Part shown: positions 1 to 8,226 of the stretch, piece by piece
Position numbering within the stretch: the stretch's first letter is position 1
Layout: each line of letters begins with the position of its first letter
Assembly (NCBI GenBank): GCA_026397725.1
Contig: JAPLUI010000393.1
Location: forward strand, 1-43,793
DNA: 43,793 nucleotides
DNA from: Verrucomicrobiota bacterium
Lineage (GTDB): Bacteria > Verrucomicrobiota > Verrucomicrobiia > Verrucomicrobiales > Akkermansiaceae
Direction of reading: 5' to 3'
The notes under the pieces: generated by a model
The model's database searches: none
The model's input: only the letters and a program-made list of their open reading frames with translations
What the model was told of the DNA's origin: nothing
Program-made: the position numbers and the translations under genes

Positions 1-14
1 GGACAAGAATGTCC
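1..14. repeat. Short palindrome at the window edge
   Basis: GGACAAGAATGTCC has 4-bp arms (GGAC/GTCC) around a 6-base loop. It lies just beyond the 3' end of the integrase remnant. It could be the edge of a dispersed repeat continuing outside the window; nothing more can be said from one copy. Confidence 0.35.
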
Positions 15-26
15 ACCAGCCATATT

Positions 27-624
27 TCAGGCATCCAGTGGGCTGCGGACGCTGATGCCGGGTTGGTTGAGGACGTGGAGGTAAAGCTGGGTAGTGGTGA
101 CGTGGGTGTGACGCTTCGTTGATCCGGAGGCCGGTGCCGTAGAGGAGCCGGGCCATGAGGAGGGGGAGGCGGTCGAGGTGCTTAAGGACGCGGTGGGTTT
201 CGTCTTTGGTGAGGACGAGGGGGGCAGAGGGTGGGCTCCAGCGAGCGGGCCTGGTCGGCCAGTCCCTGCCAAGAGAAGGTGGCGACCCAGGGGAGGCCGG
301 GAATCCAGTGTGCCAGAATATGCACGACGCGTCGGACATGTCCGACGCGTCCGACATGTCCGACGTGTCCGACATGTCCGACGCGTCAACGGCCTGCCGG
401 AACTGCCAGTCGGCAAGGTGGGTGGAGCGGCCCAAGGCGTCGAAATAGGCGGTGGTGCTCACGGCGGAGCGGTTGCTGCGGGCGTTGATCCAGGCCTCGG
501 CCCAGCGGACATAGTAGTTGCGGGCGGCGGGGCGGATGGCGAGGGTTTCGAGGCGGTGGAGGAAGTTCAACCGGGCCGGAGTCGCGGCGGAACCAATGGG
601 TAGGCGTTGTGCTGGCCTGAACAT
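27..624 (-). pseudogene. Decayed integron-type tyrosine recombinase (IntI-like)
   Basis: Read on the minus strand from the ATG at 622-624, the frame gives an N-terminal SAM-like core-binding region (RLETLAIRPAARNYYVRW, then FDALGRSTHLADWQFRQAVDA). It then enters an in-frame run of SDMSD units encoded by the tandem repeat at 331-387. Beyond the repeat the homologous text continues in another frame (HILAHWIPGLPWVATFSW), shifts back at LVLTKDETHRVLKHLDRLP and MARLLYGTGLRINEA, and shifts again to TTTQLYLHVLNQPG and VRSPLDA before the stop at 27-29. In IntI-family integrases LLYGTGMRI carries the first catalytic Arg and the last block carries the nucleophilic Tyr. Here the two are adjacent, so the segment with the catalytic Lys, HxxR and His (roughly 150 or more residues) is gone. 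Two or three frameshifts plus an internal deletion make it non-functional. Family assignment is by recognised motifs; the deletion size is inferred. Confidence 0.8.
331..387. repeat. 18-bp palindromic tandem repeat, three units
   Basis: Three units of 18 bp (331-348, 349-366, 367-384) plus GTC. Each unit is built on GTCCGACATGTCCGAC, and the core TCGGACATGTCCGA is its own reverse complement. On the minus strand the units encode Ser-Asp-Met repeats. The array sits inside the integrase remnant exactly where its reading frame changes, so it looks like an insertion or expansion that broke the gene. Confidence 0.85.
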
Positions 625-731
625 GGCGACAGGATACCAGGGTTGGGGAGTGGTGGCTGGGAGACGGGTAGCGCAGACCCGGGGCGGTGTCACGCGGGCA
701 CTCGGGAGACCCGAAGGAAGGATGCCGCCGG

Positions 732-1919
732 TCAGGACTCCCGCAAGCCGGCGGCGATCGGGAGGCGGGCGGCGCGGATGGCGGGGAAGAGGCCGCCGAC
801 GAGGCCGATGAGCGTGGCAAAAGCGATGGCCTGGCCCAGCAACAACGGCGTGACCGTGAAGGCAAAGGTGACCTGGCTGAAGGTCTGCCAGTTGATGGTG
901 GAGGCGCGGTAGCCGTCGAAGAGCAGATAGGCCGCCGCCGCCCCGAGCACTCCGCCGCCGATGGCGAGCAGCACGGACTCAACCAGCACCGAACACACCA
1001 CGGGTCCGCGACCGAAGCCGAGCGCCCGCAGCGTGGCAATCTCACGGGTGCGCCCGGCCACCGCGCTGTACATCGTGTTGAGCGCGCCGAACATGGCCCC
1101 GAGCGCCATCAGGCTGGCAATGAAGACGCCGATGGTGGTGATGAACTTGGTGACCGCAGTGGATTGCTCCGCATAGAAATCCGACAGGCGCGAAACCTTG
1201 ACGTTGAGCTTTGGATCGGTGGTCAGGGCATCCTTGAAGTCCTGGTATGCGGACGCCGAAGTTAATCTGACATATACCGACTGGAAGCTGTTGTTGCGAT
1301 GATAGGCCGGTTGCAGCACCGCGGTATCCGCCCAGATTTCCGACTCGGCGAGACCACCGTTGGCCGAGAAGATGCCGACGACATCCCAGACGTTCTGGCC
1401 GACCTTGAGCTGCTTGCCGATCTCGAGACCGGCGAAGGCCCGCGCCGCGCCGACCCCGACGATCACTTCGTTGCGGCCGGTTTCAAAGCGGCGGCCGGCC
1501 TCCATCCTGAGGTTGTCGCGCACCTCGAAAGCGCCCGGTTCCACGCCGCGCAATGGCACGTTGGCATCGGTGCCGGTCGAGCGTTTCGGCAGGTTGATGA
1601 TGACGAACAACTCTGCTGAAGTCACCGGTCCCGCAGCGTTGCGGGCGACCCCCGGCGCGTCGGCGATGGTGCGGGTGGCATCGCGTTCCAGGCCGCTGGT
1701 CATCTCGCTGTCCGAGCCGCTGCGCAGGACGACCGCGACCTCCGGCGAGCCGGAAACGGTCATCGCCCGGCGGAAGCCCTGGGCGATGGCGAGCACCCCC
1801 ACGAACACGCCGACCACCCCGGCGATGCCGATGGCGGCGGTGAACGCGGCGGCCTTGCGCTCCGGCAAGGAGCGGAGGTTGAACATGGCCACGGCAATCA
1901 TCTGTGTCAATTCGGACAT
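732..1919 (-). CDS. MacB/LolC-type FtsX-domain ABC permease (second permease)
   Basis: A 395-residue integral membrane protein of the FtsX/MacB_PCD class, last gene of the operon starting at 5029. An N-terminal helix (about residues 20-45) is followed by a long periplasmic domain (SGSPEVAVVLRSG to SDFYAEQ). Three C-terminal helices follow, starting near TTIGVFIASLMALGAMFGA, with the conserved cytoplasmic coupling stretch SAVAGRTREIATLRALGFG. Such subunits transmit ATP hydrolysis to the periplasm without forming a classical channel, to move lipoproteins, peptides or drugs. The start MSELTQ at 1919 lies 20 bases after the upstream stop; reading further upstream would overlap the upstream permease. 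Substrate is unknown. Confidence 0.88.
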   Translation of the reverse strand: MSELTQMIAVAMFNLRSLPERKAAAFTAAIGIAGVVGVFVGVLAIAQGFRRAMTVSGSPEVAVVLRSGSDSEMTSGLERDATRTIADAPGVARNAAGPVTSAELFVIINLPKRSTGTDANVPLRGVEPGAFEVRDNLRMEAGRRFETGRNEVIVGVGAARAFAGLEIGKQLKVGQNVWDVVGIFSANGGLAESEIWADTAVLQPAYHRNNSFQSVYVRLTSASAYQDFKDALTTDPKLNVKVSRLSDFYAEQSTAVTKFITTIGVFIASLMALGAMFGALNTMYSAVAGRTREIATLRALGFGRGPVVCSVLVESVLLAIGGGVLGAAAAYLLFDGYRASTINWQTFSQVTFAFTVTPLLLGQAIAFATLIGLVGGLFPAIRAARLPIAAGLRES

Positions 1920-1939
1920 GGTACGGTGAAGGTTGGATT

Positions 1940-3097
1940 CTAACCGCCCCGGCGCAGGGCTTCGGCGATTCTCAAGCGCATCGCCTGCCACGCGGGCAGC
2001 ACGCCGGCCACGATCCCGAGCGCCACCGCCAGCACGGCCCCGGCTACCAGGCTCCGGGTTGGCAGGATGAACACCGGCAACAGGCTCGGGATGGGATTGC
2101 CCGAGGCAATGATCAGCCAGGCCAGGCCGAGGCCGCCGAAGCCACCGAGCATGGCGATGCAACAGGACTCTAGCAACACCAGCACCAGCACGAGGAAATT
2201 GGAGAACCCGATGGCCTTGAGCACGCCGAGTTCCTCGGTGCGTTCCCGGACCGACTGCACCATCGTGTTGCCGGCGACCAGCAGGATGGTGAAAAACACG
2301 GCGGCCACCACCGCCATCACGATCGAGGCAATGTCGCCGATCTGTTGGGCAAAGCCCTGGGCGAAGGCACCCTCGGGTTCGGTTTTCGTTTCATACGGCG
2401 AGTTGGCGAAGTCCCCATCGATCTTCGCGGCGATTGCCGCAGCCTGGTCGGGATCGGCGATGCGGACGGTGAACCAACCGACCTGCCCCTTCTCCTGTTG
2501 GCGCGCTTCCTCGAAGTAGTCGTAGCGGAAGAAGAACTGGCTGGTGTCCGTGCCCTTCTTCGCACCGTCGTAAATCCCCACGATCTCGAATTCCCATTGG
2601 CTCTGGCCGAGCGGCTGCCCCCAGATCGGCGAGCGCAGCGGAATGCGGTCGCCGATTTTCCACTTGAAGCGGTCCGCCGTGCTGCGGCCGACGATCGCCC
2701 CGGTGCGAGTGCCCAGCCAGGCCTGCTTTTCCGCGTCCGTGAGCACAAACTCCGGAAACATCCCGAGGAACGCCTCGGGCACCACCGGCATGTTGGGGAA
2801 AAAGTTCTTCGGATCCTGATAGATGCCGCCGAACCACGACTGGTGGCAGACTGCGGCGACGCCACCGACGGCCTGGATGCGCCCGGTGTAACTTTCCGGC
2901 AGCGTCTGGATGAGCGAGACCTTGTGGCGCACGATCAACCGGTCCAGACCCGCCATGCTGACCCCGCCGCTCAGGGCTTCCTGGAGGGCGCCAAGGAAGG
3001 CGAACAGCATGAACGCGATGAAAATGGATAGCACGGTGAGCGTGGTGCGCAGCTTCTTGCGTTTCAGACCGGCCCAGACCAGGGGAAGGAATTTCAT
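1940..3097 (-). CDS. MacB/LolC-type FtsX-domain ABC permease (first permease)
   Basis: A 385-residue FtsX-fold permease beginning MKFLPLVWAGLKRKKLRTTL, a basic cytoplasmic lead followed by a first membrane helix. A periplasmic domain (residues about 45-255) precedes three C-terminal helices, the first at IVMAVVAAVFFTILLVAG. The coupling motif VRERTEELGVLKAIGFSN, contacted by the ATPase, is present. It is similar in layout to the next permease but diverged in sequence, so the pair probably forms a LolC/LolE-like heterodimer. The gene begins 13 bases after the ATPase stop. Confidence 0.88.
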   Translation of the reverse strand: MKFLPLVWAGLKRKKLRTTLTVLSIFIAFMLFAFLGALQEALSGGVSMAGLDRLIVRHKVSLIQTLPESYTGRIQAVGGVAAVCHQSWFGGIYQDPKNFFPNMPVVPEAFLGMFPEFVLTDAEKQAWLGTRTGAIVGRSTADRFKWKIGDRIPLRSPIWGQPLGQSQWEFEIVGIYDGAKKGTDTSQFFFRYDYFEEARQQEKGQVGWFTVRIADPDQAAAIAAKIDGDFANSPYETKTEPEGAFAQGFAQQIGDIASIVMAVVAAVFFTILLVAGNTMVQSVRERTEELGVLKAIGFSNFLVLVLVLLESCCIAMLGGFGGLGLAWLIIASGNPIPSLLPVFILPTRSLVAGAVLAVALGIVAGVLPAWQAMRLRIAEALRRGG

Positions 3098-3110
3098 GCC
3101 GAGGGATGCT

Positions 3111-3809
3111 TCAAGCTACCGGGTTGTTAGAAAGCTGGCCCTTGTCCAGATAGACCGTGCGGCTGGCCCGGGCGGAGGCGTGCGGGTCGTGAGTGACCAT
3201 GATGATGGTCTTGCCGTGGTCCTGGTTGAGCGACTGGAGTAGCGCGAGAATCTCATCGCCGGATTTGCGGTCGAGGTCGCCGGTGGGCTCGTCGCAGAGC
3301 AACACCGTGGGATCGGTGACGATGGCCCGCGCGATGCCGACGCGCTGCTGCTCGCCGCCGGACAGCGTGCGGGGGAAATGTTTCGAGCGGTTGGCCAGGC
3401 CGACCGCCGCCAGCGCGGTCGCCACATGCTGGCGGCGGCTGGCCTGGTTCAAGCCGGTCAGGAGCAGGGGCAGCTCGACATTGCGTTCGGCAGTTAGAGC
3501 GGGCAGCAGGTTGTAGAACTGGAAGACAAACCCGATGTGCCGCGCCCGCCAGGCCGCCAGTTGTCGGTCAGAAAGCAGGTCCACGCGGTCTGCGCCGATC
3601 TGGACATTGCCGGCGCTGGGGCGGTCGAGGCCGCCGATGAGGTTGAGCAAGGTGGACTTGCCCGAGCCGGAGGGACCCATCAGGGCCAGGAACTCCGCTT
3701 CCATCACCTCAAGGTCGAGGCCTGACAGGACGTGGATTTCCTCGGTGCCACGCTTGAAGTTCTTGGTGACGTTGCTAATGCGGACGAGAGGCTGGCTGGG
3801 GGTGCTCAT
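3111..3809 (-). CDS. ABC transporter ATP-binding protein (LolD/MacB family)
   Basis: A 232-residue stand-alone nucleotide-binding domain that should energise the two permeases encoded next. Visible motifs are Walker A GPSGSGKST (near residue 45), the Q-loop in FVFQFYNLLPALTAERNVEL, signature LSGGEQQRVGIARAI, Walker B VLLCDEPTGDLD and the switch His in MVTHD. FQ.YNLLP followed by NVELPL is characteristic of the LolD/MacB branch. The start codon overlaps the stop of the adaptor gene by four bases (ATGA), indicating translational coupling. All catalytic elements look intact. Confidence 0.93.
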   Translation of the reverse strand: MSTPSQPLVRISNVTKNFKRGTEEIHVLSGLDLEVMEAEFLALMGPSGSGKSTLLNLIGGLDRPSAGNVQIGADRVDLLSDRQLAAWRARHIGFVFQFYNLLPALTAERNVELPLLLTGLNQASRRQHVATALAAVGLANRSKHFPRTLSGGEQQRVGIARAIVTDPTVLLCDEPTGDLDRKSGDEILALLQSLNQDHGKTIIMVTHDPHASARASRTVYLDKGQLSNNPVA

Positions 3810-5029
3810 CGGGAATTTTCTACGGTGACGGCGCGGCCATCGGTGAGAGTGGAGGGTGGATTGAGCACGACGGTTTCGCCTTGGGCCAGGCCGGCGCTCA
3901 GGGTGATTTCGTTGCCGTTAGAATTGGCCACCGTCACCGCGCGGCGTTCGACCTTGCCGTCCTTCACGACCCAGGCGAGGTCGCGACCCGCGATCTTTTG
4001 CACGGCTTCCTTGGGCACCGACAGAGCAGCGCGGGCGGCGGTCGGAGTGGCGGGCTCGTCACTTTGAAAGGCCACTTTGACCCCCATTTGCGGCAGGATT
4101 CGCGGATCGAGTTGTTCGAAGCCCACGCGCACCTTGACCGTGGCCTTCTGGCGGTCGGCAGTGGGAATGATCGCGATCACCTTGCCCGGGATTTTCCAAT
4201 CCGGATAGGCATCCAGGGTTGCCTCGGTTGCCTGGCCGGCCTTCACCCGGTTGATGAAACTCTCGCCGACATCCACCTCGATCTCCAGCGAGGCCATGTC
4301 CACCAGCGTGCAAATGCCCGTCCGCGTGAAGCCGCCGGAGGACATCGGGGAAATCATTTCGCCCGGCTGCGAGTCCTTGGTCGTCACCACCCCGGCGAAG
4401 GGCGCGCGGATGATGGTGTCGTCCACCTGTTGCTGCCATTGGTCCACCTGCCGTTCCGCGACACTCACCTCCGCCCGCTGGCGTTCGAGTTTCGCCTGTT
4501 GGGTTTGCGCCTCGGCCTCGGCCTTGCCGAGGTCGGATAGGCTAACCGATTTGGAGGAACCGAGCGAGGTGAGGCGCTGCAACTCGGCGGTGGTGTATCT
4601 CACCATCGGTGCGGTTTCCGCGAGGTTCCGGTTGGCGGATTCGAGTTGGGCCTCGGCGAGGCGCAGACCGGCCTCCGCATTGGACGCGTCGAGCTTGGCG
4701 AGGATCTGGTCTTGTTCCACCTTCATGCCCTCTTCCACCAGGACCTCGGCGACCTTGCCGGTGACCTTGGAGGAAACCGTCGCGTCCAGGCGCGTGGTCA
4801 CATAGCCGGAGGCATTGAGCAAGGTCCGTCCGCCGCCGCCCGCACTTTGCACCTGCACCGTGGCCGTCTTCACAGCGACCCCGCGTGACCGGGCAAACCA
4901 CCATCCGCCAGCCCCGGCAACCATCACCAGCAGCAGCAATATCCACCGCCACCCGCCGCGCCCGGTGGTTGCCGGTGGTTGCGAGCGGTCGATGCGCAAG
5001 GCCTCAAGGCTGGAGGGCGTGGAATCCAT
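3806..5029 (-). CDS. Periplasmic adaptor (membrane fusion protein) of an ABC/RND-type exporter
   Basis: A 407-residue adaptor and first gene of the export operon. The start chosen is ATG at 5027-5029 (MDSTPSSLEALRID); the reading frame extends upstream to 5092 but only through palindromic repeat DNA. A single anchor (WILLLLVMVAGAGGWWF, residues about 28-45) is followed by the first half of a lipoyl domain (GKVAEVLVEEGMKVEQDQIL), a coiled-coil hairpin (LRLAEAQLESANRNL to ERQRAEVSVAERQVDQ) and the second half (IRAPFAGVVTTKDSQPGEMI). The beta-barrel and membrane-proximal domains follow, the latter including VPKEAVQKIAG and VVLNPPSTLTDG. It should link the inner-membrane permeases to an outer-membrane channel, which is not encoded nearby. 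Confidence 0.9.
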   Translation of the reverse strand: MDSTPSSLEALRIDRSQPPATTGRGGWRWILLLLVMVAGAGGWWFARSRGVAVKTATVQVQSAGGGGRTLLNASGYVTTRLDATVSSKVTGKVAEVLVEEGMKVEQDQILAKLDASNAEAGLRLAEAQLESANRNLAETAPMVRYTTAELQRLTSLGSSKSVSLSDLGKAEAEAQTQQAKLERQRAEVSVAERQVDQWQQQVDDTIIRAPFAGVVTTKDSQPGEMISPMSSGGFTRTGICTLVDMASLEIEVDVGESFINRVKAGQATEATLDAYPDWKIPGKVIAIIPTADRQKATVKVRVGFEQLDPRILPQMGVKVAFQSDEPATPTAARAALSVPKEAVQKIAGRDLAWVVKDGKVERRAVTVANSNGNEITLSAGLAQGETVVLNPPSTLTDGRAVTVENSR

Positions 5030-5051
5030 GGGGGGTCTTAAAGTGGGGAGC

Positions 5052-5092
5052 GCCGGCGTCCCGCCGGCAGTGTTCGGCATCCTGCCGAACAC
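5052..5092. repeat. Paired palindromes, stem-TCC-stem type
   Basis: Two adjacent hairpins share a TCC loop: GCCGGCG-TCC-CGCCGGC (5052-5068) and a 10-bp stem GTGTTCGGCA-TCC-TGCCGAACAC (5070-5092). They lie in the leader upstream of the adaptor gene. The same architecture with different stems occurs at 32939-32982 inside a transposase remnant, so this is a structural repeat family rather than a unique terminator. No T-tract follows. Confidence 0.75.
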
Positions 5093-5329
5093 TCATCCGT
5101 ACGGGCACCGCACGAGACCAGACAAGCGTGCCCCAGGAGCTTGGCTTTCAGACAGCTCCTGAGGATGGACGAAGGAAAAATCGGCGTTGAGGCGAGATTC
5201 ATGGGGCGCTTGCTTGGCTCAGACCATACCCGTCCGGACGGCAGTGCCAAGCAGATTTTTTTCATGAGTGGCCCGTTAGTCCGGAACACCCCGCCCAAAG
5301 ATTTTCGGGAAAATTTCCGGAAAATCCTT

Positions 5330-5356
5330 GGCAAAGCGGTTCGGAAAGTTATTTTC
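5330..5356 (+). repeat. 27-bp dispersed leader element, copy 1
   Basis: This stretch, containing AAAGCGGTTCGGAAAG then TTATTTTC, matches 33396-33422 at 24 of 27 positions. It ends 18 bases before the rhodanese start codon. The rest of the 345-base gap 5030-5374 holds the paired palindromes at 5052-5092 and an A/T-richer tract of TTTTCGGGAAAATTTCCGGAAAA type. Promoters for both divergent genes must lie here, but no confident -35/-10 pair could be assigned. Confidence 0.6.
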
Positions 5357-5374
5357 AGCGCCAGGGCTTTGCTC

Positions 5375-5749
5375 ATGAAATGGACCATTCTACTAGTCAT
5401 TGTGGCGCTTGTCGTGATCGTTTTTCTATTGAAGGAAACCGGCCAGATTTCATCCGAAGACGCCCTGGCGTATCTGCGGCAGGGTGCCGTGGTGATTGAC
5501 GTGCGCAGCCCCGACGAGTTCAACGCCGAGCATCTGCCGACCGCGATCAACCTCCCGCTGGAGGTGCTTGAGAGCGCGGTGCCACAGCGGGTGCCAGACA
5601 AGAACCGGGTGTTGTTATTGCATTGCCAGAGCGGCATGCGCAGTGCCGCGGCCATGCGGAAATTGAAGGGCCTCGGCTACGCCAGCACCTACAATCTCGG
5701 TTCCCTCGCCCGCGCCAGGAAAATCGTTGGCAGTGCGGGTGGCAACTGA
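5375..5749 (+). CDS. Membrane-anchored single-domain rhodanese
   Basis: A 124-residue protein beginning MKWTILLVIVALVVIVFLL, one N-terminal membrane helix that tethers a rhodanese domain. Domain landmarks are VVIDVRSPDEFNAEHLPTAI and the active-site loop HCQSGMRS, whose Cys would carry the persulfide. Such proteins transfer sulfane sulfur to acceptors such as cyanide or thiols. The chosen ATG at 5375 is directly followed by the hydrophobic segment; the open frame upstream from 5141 encodes no plausible protein. It stands alone between the exporter operon and the integrated element. The physiological acceptor is not evident. Confidence 0.88.
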   Translation: MKWTILLVIVALVVIVFLLKETGQISSEDALAYLRQGAVVIDVRSPDEFNAEHLPTAINLPLEVLESAVPQRVPDKNRVLLLHCQSGMRSAAAMRKLKGLGYASTYNLGSLARARKIVGSAGGN

Positions 5750-5888
5750 CTCGTGAATGGCGGCCAGCACGGCGTTGCTAACGGACCAGGGCGGCCTGTC
5801 AGCAACGCTCCGGGATTCAACGGCGCGGGTGCCCGGCACGCGCCCATATTTGGAAATTGGCCGGGAACCTCCACTGTCGCCATGGGCA

Positions 5889-5913
5889 TGCCCGTCAAGT
5901 CAAGGACCTGACG
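5889..5913. repeat. Left attachment site (25-bp direct repeat)
   Basis: Identical over 25 bases to 19632-19656; the flanking bases differ on both sides. With neighbouring bases it folds on itself: CCGTCAAGTC pairs with GACCTGACGG around AAG, and CATGCC/GGCATG arms lie outside. The crossover presumably occurs within the repeat. It lies about 100 bases upstream of the integrase start, the usual place for an int-proximal att site. Confidence 0.85.
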
Positions 5914-5943
5914 GACAGGCATGTGAAATATGATGAAATGGAA

Positions 5944-5973
5944 TCTTCCCGAAACGATTCCCGAAATAAATGC
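5944..5973. repeat. Left arm-type repeat of the element
   Basis: TCTTCCCGAAAC-GA-TTCCCG followed by AAATAAATGC matches 19477-19506 at 27 of 30 positions. It contains two TTCCCG half-sites 13 bases apart and is followed by AAATGCAG and AAAATGCAGG. The position just inside the left end suggests an integrase or excisionase arm site. It overlaps the region where the integrase could begin, so it may also serve autoregulation. Confidence 0.65.
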
Positions 5974-6008
5974 TTGCAACACCCCCTGAAATGCAGCAAA
6001 ATGCAGGC

Positions 6009-7307
6009 ATGAGCAAGCACGCAAAGAGAACTCGGATTCTGGCAGACAAGACGGCGGCCACCTCGATTACGATTCGGGACTACTCCTATCAAAAGAACGG
6101 GCACTTCTACAATTCGTTCCTGGTCCAAGGATGGAAGGAAAACGGGAGGTGGGCGCGGAAGGAATTCAAGAAGCGTGCGGACGCCGAGAATTTCGCGGCC
6201 CTCAAGCGGATTGAGATCGAAAACCAGGGACGGGGGCAGCGGCTTGTGCTCTGCCCGCTGGACGATGACGGAATCAAGCTGGCGGTGGATGCCTTCGACG
6301 CCCTGGGCGACGCCTACACGCTCCCCGAGGCCATCAGTTTCTTTCTCAAGCACCACCGCGCCCCCGACTTCACAATCCGCCTTGCCGACGGCATCAAGCA
6401 GTACCTCGACGCTTGCGAGCGGCAGGGCGTCCGCCCCAGGACGATCCTCCAGTTCAAGTCCGTGCTGAGCCAGTTTTGCAGGCACGCCGACAACCCCCAT
6501 GTCCACCAGATCACCGAGCAGTCCGTTGAGGCCTACCTGCGGAGTCTTGGCACCAAGGATGGCGCATCCGTCGCGAGCCGGAAAACCTGGAACAACTACC
6601 GCAACGATTTGAACCGGTTCTTCGTCTGGGCCTGCGACCGGGACGCCGGCACGCAGCGGCCGTGGACCTTCCTGAACCCCGTGCTGGAAGTCTCCCGCTT
6701 CTCCTCAAAGCAGGTGGCCGAGCAGAGCCCCGAGGTGGCCACAACCGCGCCCGAGGAGGTCCTGCGGCTTTTCTCCGGCCTCATGCAACACGGCGGGGCG
6801 CTGGTGAAATACTTCGCGCTCGCCTATTTCGCCGGAATCAGACCGGACGGGGAACTCAAAGCCATCGCCGATCAGGAAAACAAGCTCATCAACCTCCGGT
6901 CCGGCTTCATCACCATTCCAGCCGGAATTGCCAAGACAAAGGACGCCCGCAAGGTGAGCATCCCCGAAAATCTCGCCGCCTGGCTCCAAGCCTTCAGCGG
7001 GTATCCCATCATCCCGAAGAATTTCGACAGGCTCATCAAGGAGGTGCGGAAGCAGTTCAGCCTACAGCATGACGAAACCCGGCATTCGTTCATCAGCTAC
7101 CATGTGGCCATCCATCGGAGTGTCGGCGATGCCGCGTTGCAGGCGGGCAACAGTGAGGGGGTGGTGAAAAAGCACTACCTCAATCTTCATCCCAAAGAGG
7201 ACGGCGCTCAGTTCTTCTCAATCGTTCCAGACATGGAGAAGGGCGTGGCGGTGTTTTCCGCTGCCCTGCCGCAGGACGCCGCCGCCGGACATCTCAAAGC
7301 CATCTGA
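6009..7307 (+). CDS. Tyrosine-type site-specific integrase
   Basis: A 432-residue recombinase counted from ATG 6009 (MSKHAKRTRILADK). An in-frame ATG at 5970 exists but lies inside the arm repeat. The N-terminal part (KEFKKRADAENFAALKRIEI) resembles an arm-binding domain. The middle SAM-like core-binding domain runs roughly 110-225. In the catalytic domain the first Arg lies in YFAGIRPDGE (about residue 278), a Lys candidate in TKDARKVSIP, the second Arg in DETRHSF (about 358) and the nucleophilic Tyr in VVKKHYLNL (about 390). The His of the usual HxxR box appears displaced, as in several integrases of this branch. It should catalyse integration and excision at the 25-bp repeat. The next gene starts 4 bases downstream. 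Confidence 0.9.
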   Translation: MSKHAKRTRILADKTAATSITIRDYSYQKNGHFYNSFLVQGWKENGRWARKEFKKRADAENFAALKRIEIENQGRGQRLVLCPLDDDGIKLAVDAFDALGDAYTLPEAISFFLKHHRAPDFTIRLADGIKQYLDACERQGVRPRTILQFKSVLSQFCRHADNPHVHQITEQSVEAYLRSLGTKDGASVASRKTWNNYRNDLNRFFVWACDRDAGTQRPWTFLNPVLEVSRFSSKQVAEQSPEVATTAPEEVLRLFSGLMQHGGALVKYFALAYFAGIRPDGELKAIADQENKLINLRSGFITIPAGIAKTKDARKVSIPENLAAWLQAFSGYPIIPKNFDRLIKEVRKQFSLQHDETRHSFISYHVAIHRSVGDAALQAGNSEGVVKKHYLNLHPKEDGAQFFSIVPDMEKGVAVFSAALPQDAAAGHLKAI

Positions 7308-7311
7308 TGCC

Positions 7312-8226
7312 ATGAAGAAGCCGGAAGTACCGCCATCAAAATCAGGCAATCGAAAGCAATCAGGGAACGGGAGTCGCGCCGACACCGTGCTCCGTGAATT
7401 GAACGATTTCCTGGACCACCCGCTGTCTGCCGAGATCCTTCTTGGTGAATGGCTTTATGATTCGAGTTTGCCGATCCCTTCGGCTGGATTGCTCGATTTC
7501 TTCGCGACCGAGCTTTTGTGCGCTTCCGGGAAACTCACAAGGTTCATCCATGCGGAAACCGCCGACGCAAACGACACCATCAAACAGTTGGTTAGCGAAC
7601 TGAAATCTGCCCCTTCGGCGCGAGTCAGGGAGGAGGTCGATGGCGCTTTTGCGCTGCTGCGAATAGTTAGCTTCTCAGTCGTTAGCAAGGGAGGCGCGGG
7701 GGCAAACTCTTTGGGGTGGTGGCTGGCTCTTTGGAGCTTCTGGGGTTACTCTGGCGAGGAACAGATGTTCCCTGAAGGCGAGAGGCGACTGGCTCAGACC
7801 ATGCTCCATTCGATGATGCTGCGTGCGGTATTTTTTCACGACGTGACCAGGCTGGAAGGCCTCGCTGAGGCAGTTCGCGTCTCAAAACACCAATCGGGAT
7901 TCAAGCCACCACAGGCACATTTGATCGCATTGCGGATGTTGAGATGGATGCCCTATCTTACTGAGAAGTTGGGCAGTCCACCCCAAAAATCCGAGATGCG
8001 GTACTTTCTTCTGGAGATGTATCCAGGGCTTTCAGACAGTCCAAAGGAATGGTCGGCTGCGGCGAAAATCATCAGATTTCAGCGGAGTGAGCGTGGCAAG
8101 AGAGCAAACACCAATCTCCTATTGAAAATCGTCGCCCAGGCCAAGAAGAATGGGCCATCAGTAAAACGAAAGCCTTCATTGAGGGTTCCGCCCCACCAGA
8201 TGGGAGGCGATGACCTTCCGAAATAG
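7312..8226 (+). CDS. Unknown protein following the integrase
   Basis: A 304-residue protein of no family I recognise. The N-terminus is basic and Ser/Gly-rich (MKKPEVPPSKSGNRKQSG). The middle is helical with a conspicuous Trp-rich stretch (SLGWWLALWSFWGYSGEE, residues about 122-142) that is not long enough to be a clear membrane helix. The C-terminus is strongly basic (FQRSERGKRANTN, KRKPSLR), suggesting nucleic-acid contact. It begins 4 bases after the integrase stop and is probably cotranscribed with it. Its stop codon lies within the hairpin at 8210-8246. A role in recombination or element control is conceivable but unsupported. Confidence 0.7.
   Translation: MKKPEVPPSKSGNRKQSGNGSRADTVLRELNDFLDHPLSAEILLGEWLYDSSLPIPSAGLLDFFATELLCASGKLTRFIHAETADANDTIKQLVSELKSAPSARVREEVDGAFALLRIVSFSVVSKGGAGANSLGWWLALWSFWGYSGEEQMFPEGERRLAQTMLHSMMLRAVFFHDVTRLEGLAEAVRVSKHQSGFKPPQAHLIALRMLRWMPYLTEKLGSPPQKSEMRYFLLEMYPGLSDSPKEWSAAAKIIRFQRSERGKRANTNLLLKIVAQAKKNGPSVKRKPSLRVPPHQMGGDDLPK

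Noticed and set aside
331..387. Possible CRISPR-like array
   Set aside because: The 18-bp units are directly adjacent with no spacers and no cas genes are present; it is a tandem palindromic repeat within a gene remnant.
732..3097. Two permease genes as one frameshifted MacB
   Set aside because: Each has its own complete FtsX layout and start; the ATPase is a separate gene, as in LolCDE-type systems.
5091..5655. Long open frame opposite the rhodanese gene
   Set aside because: Codes for nothing recognisable and overlaps a well-supported rhodanese domain on the other strand.
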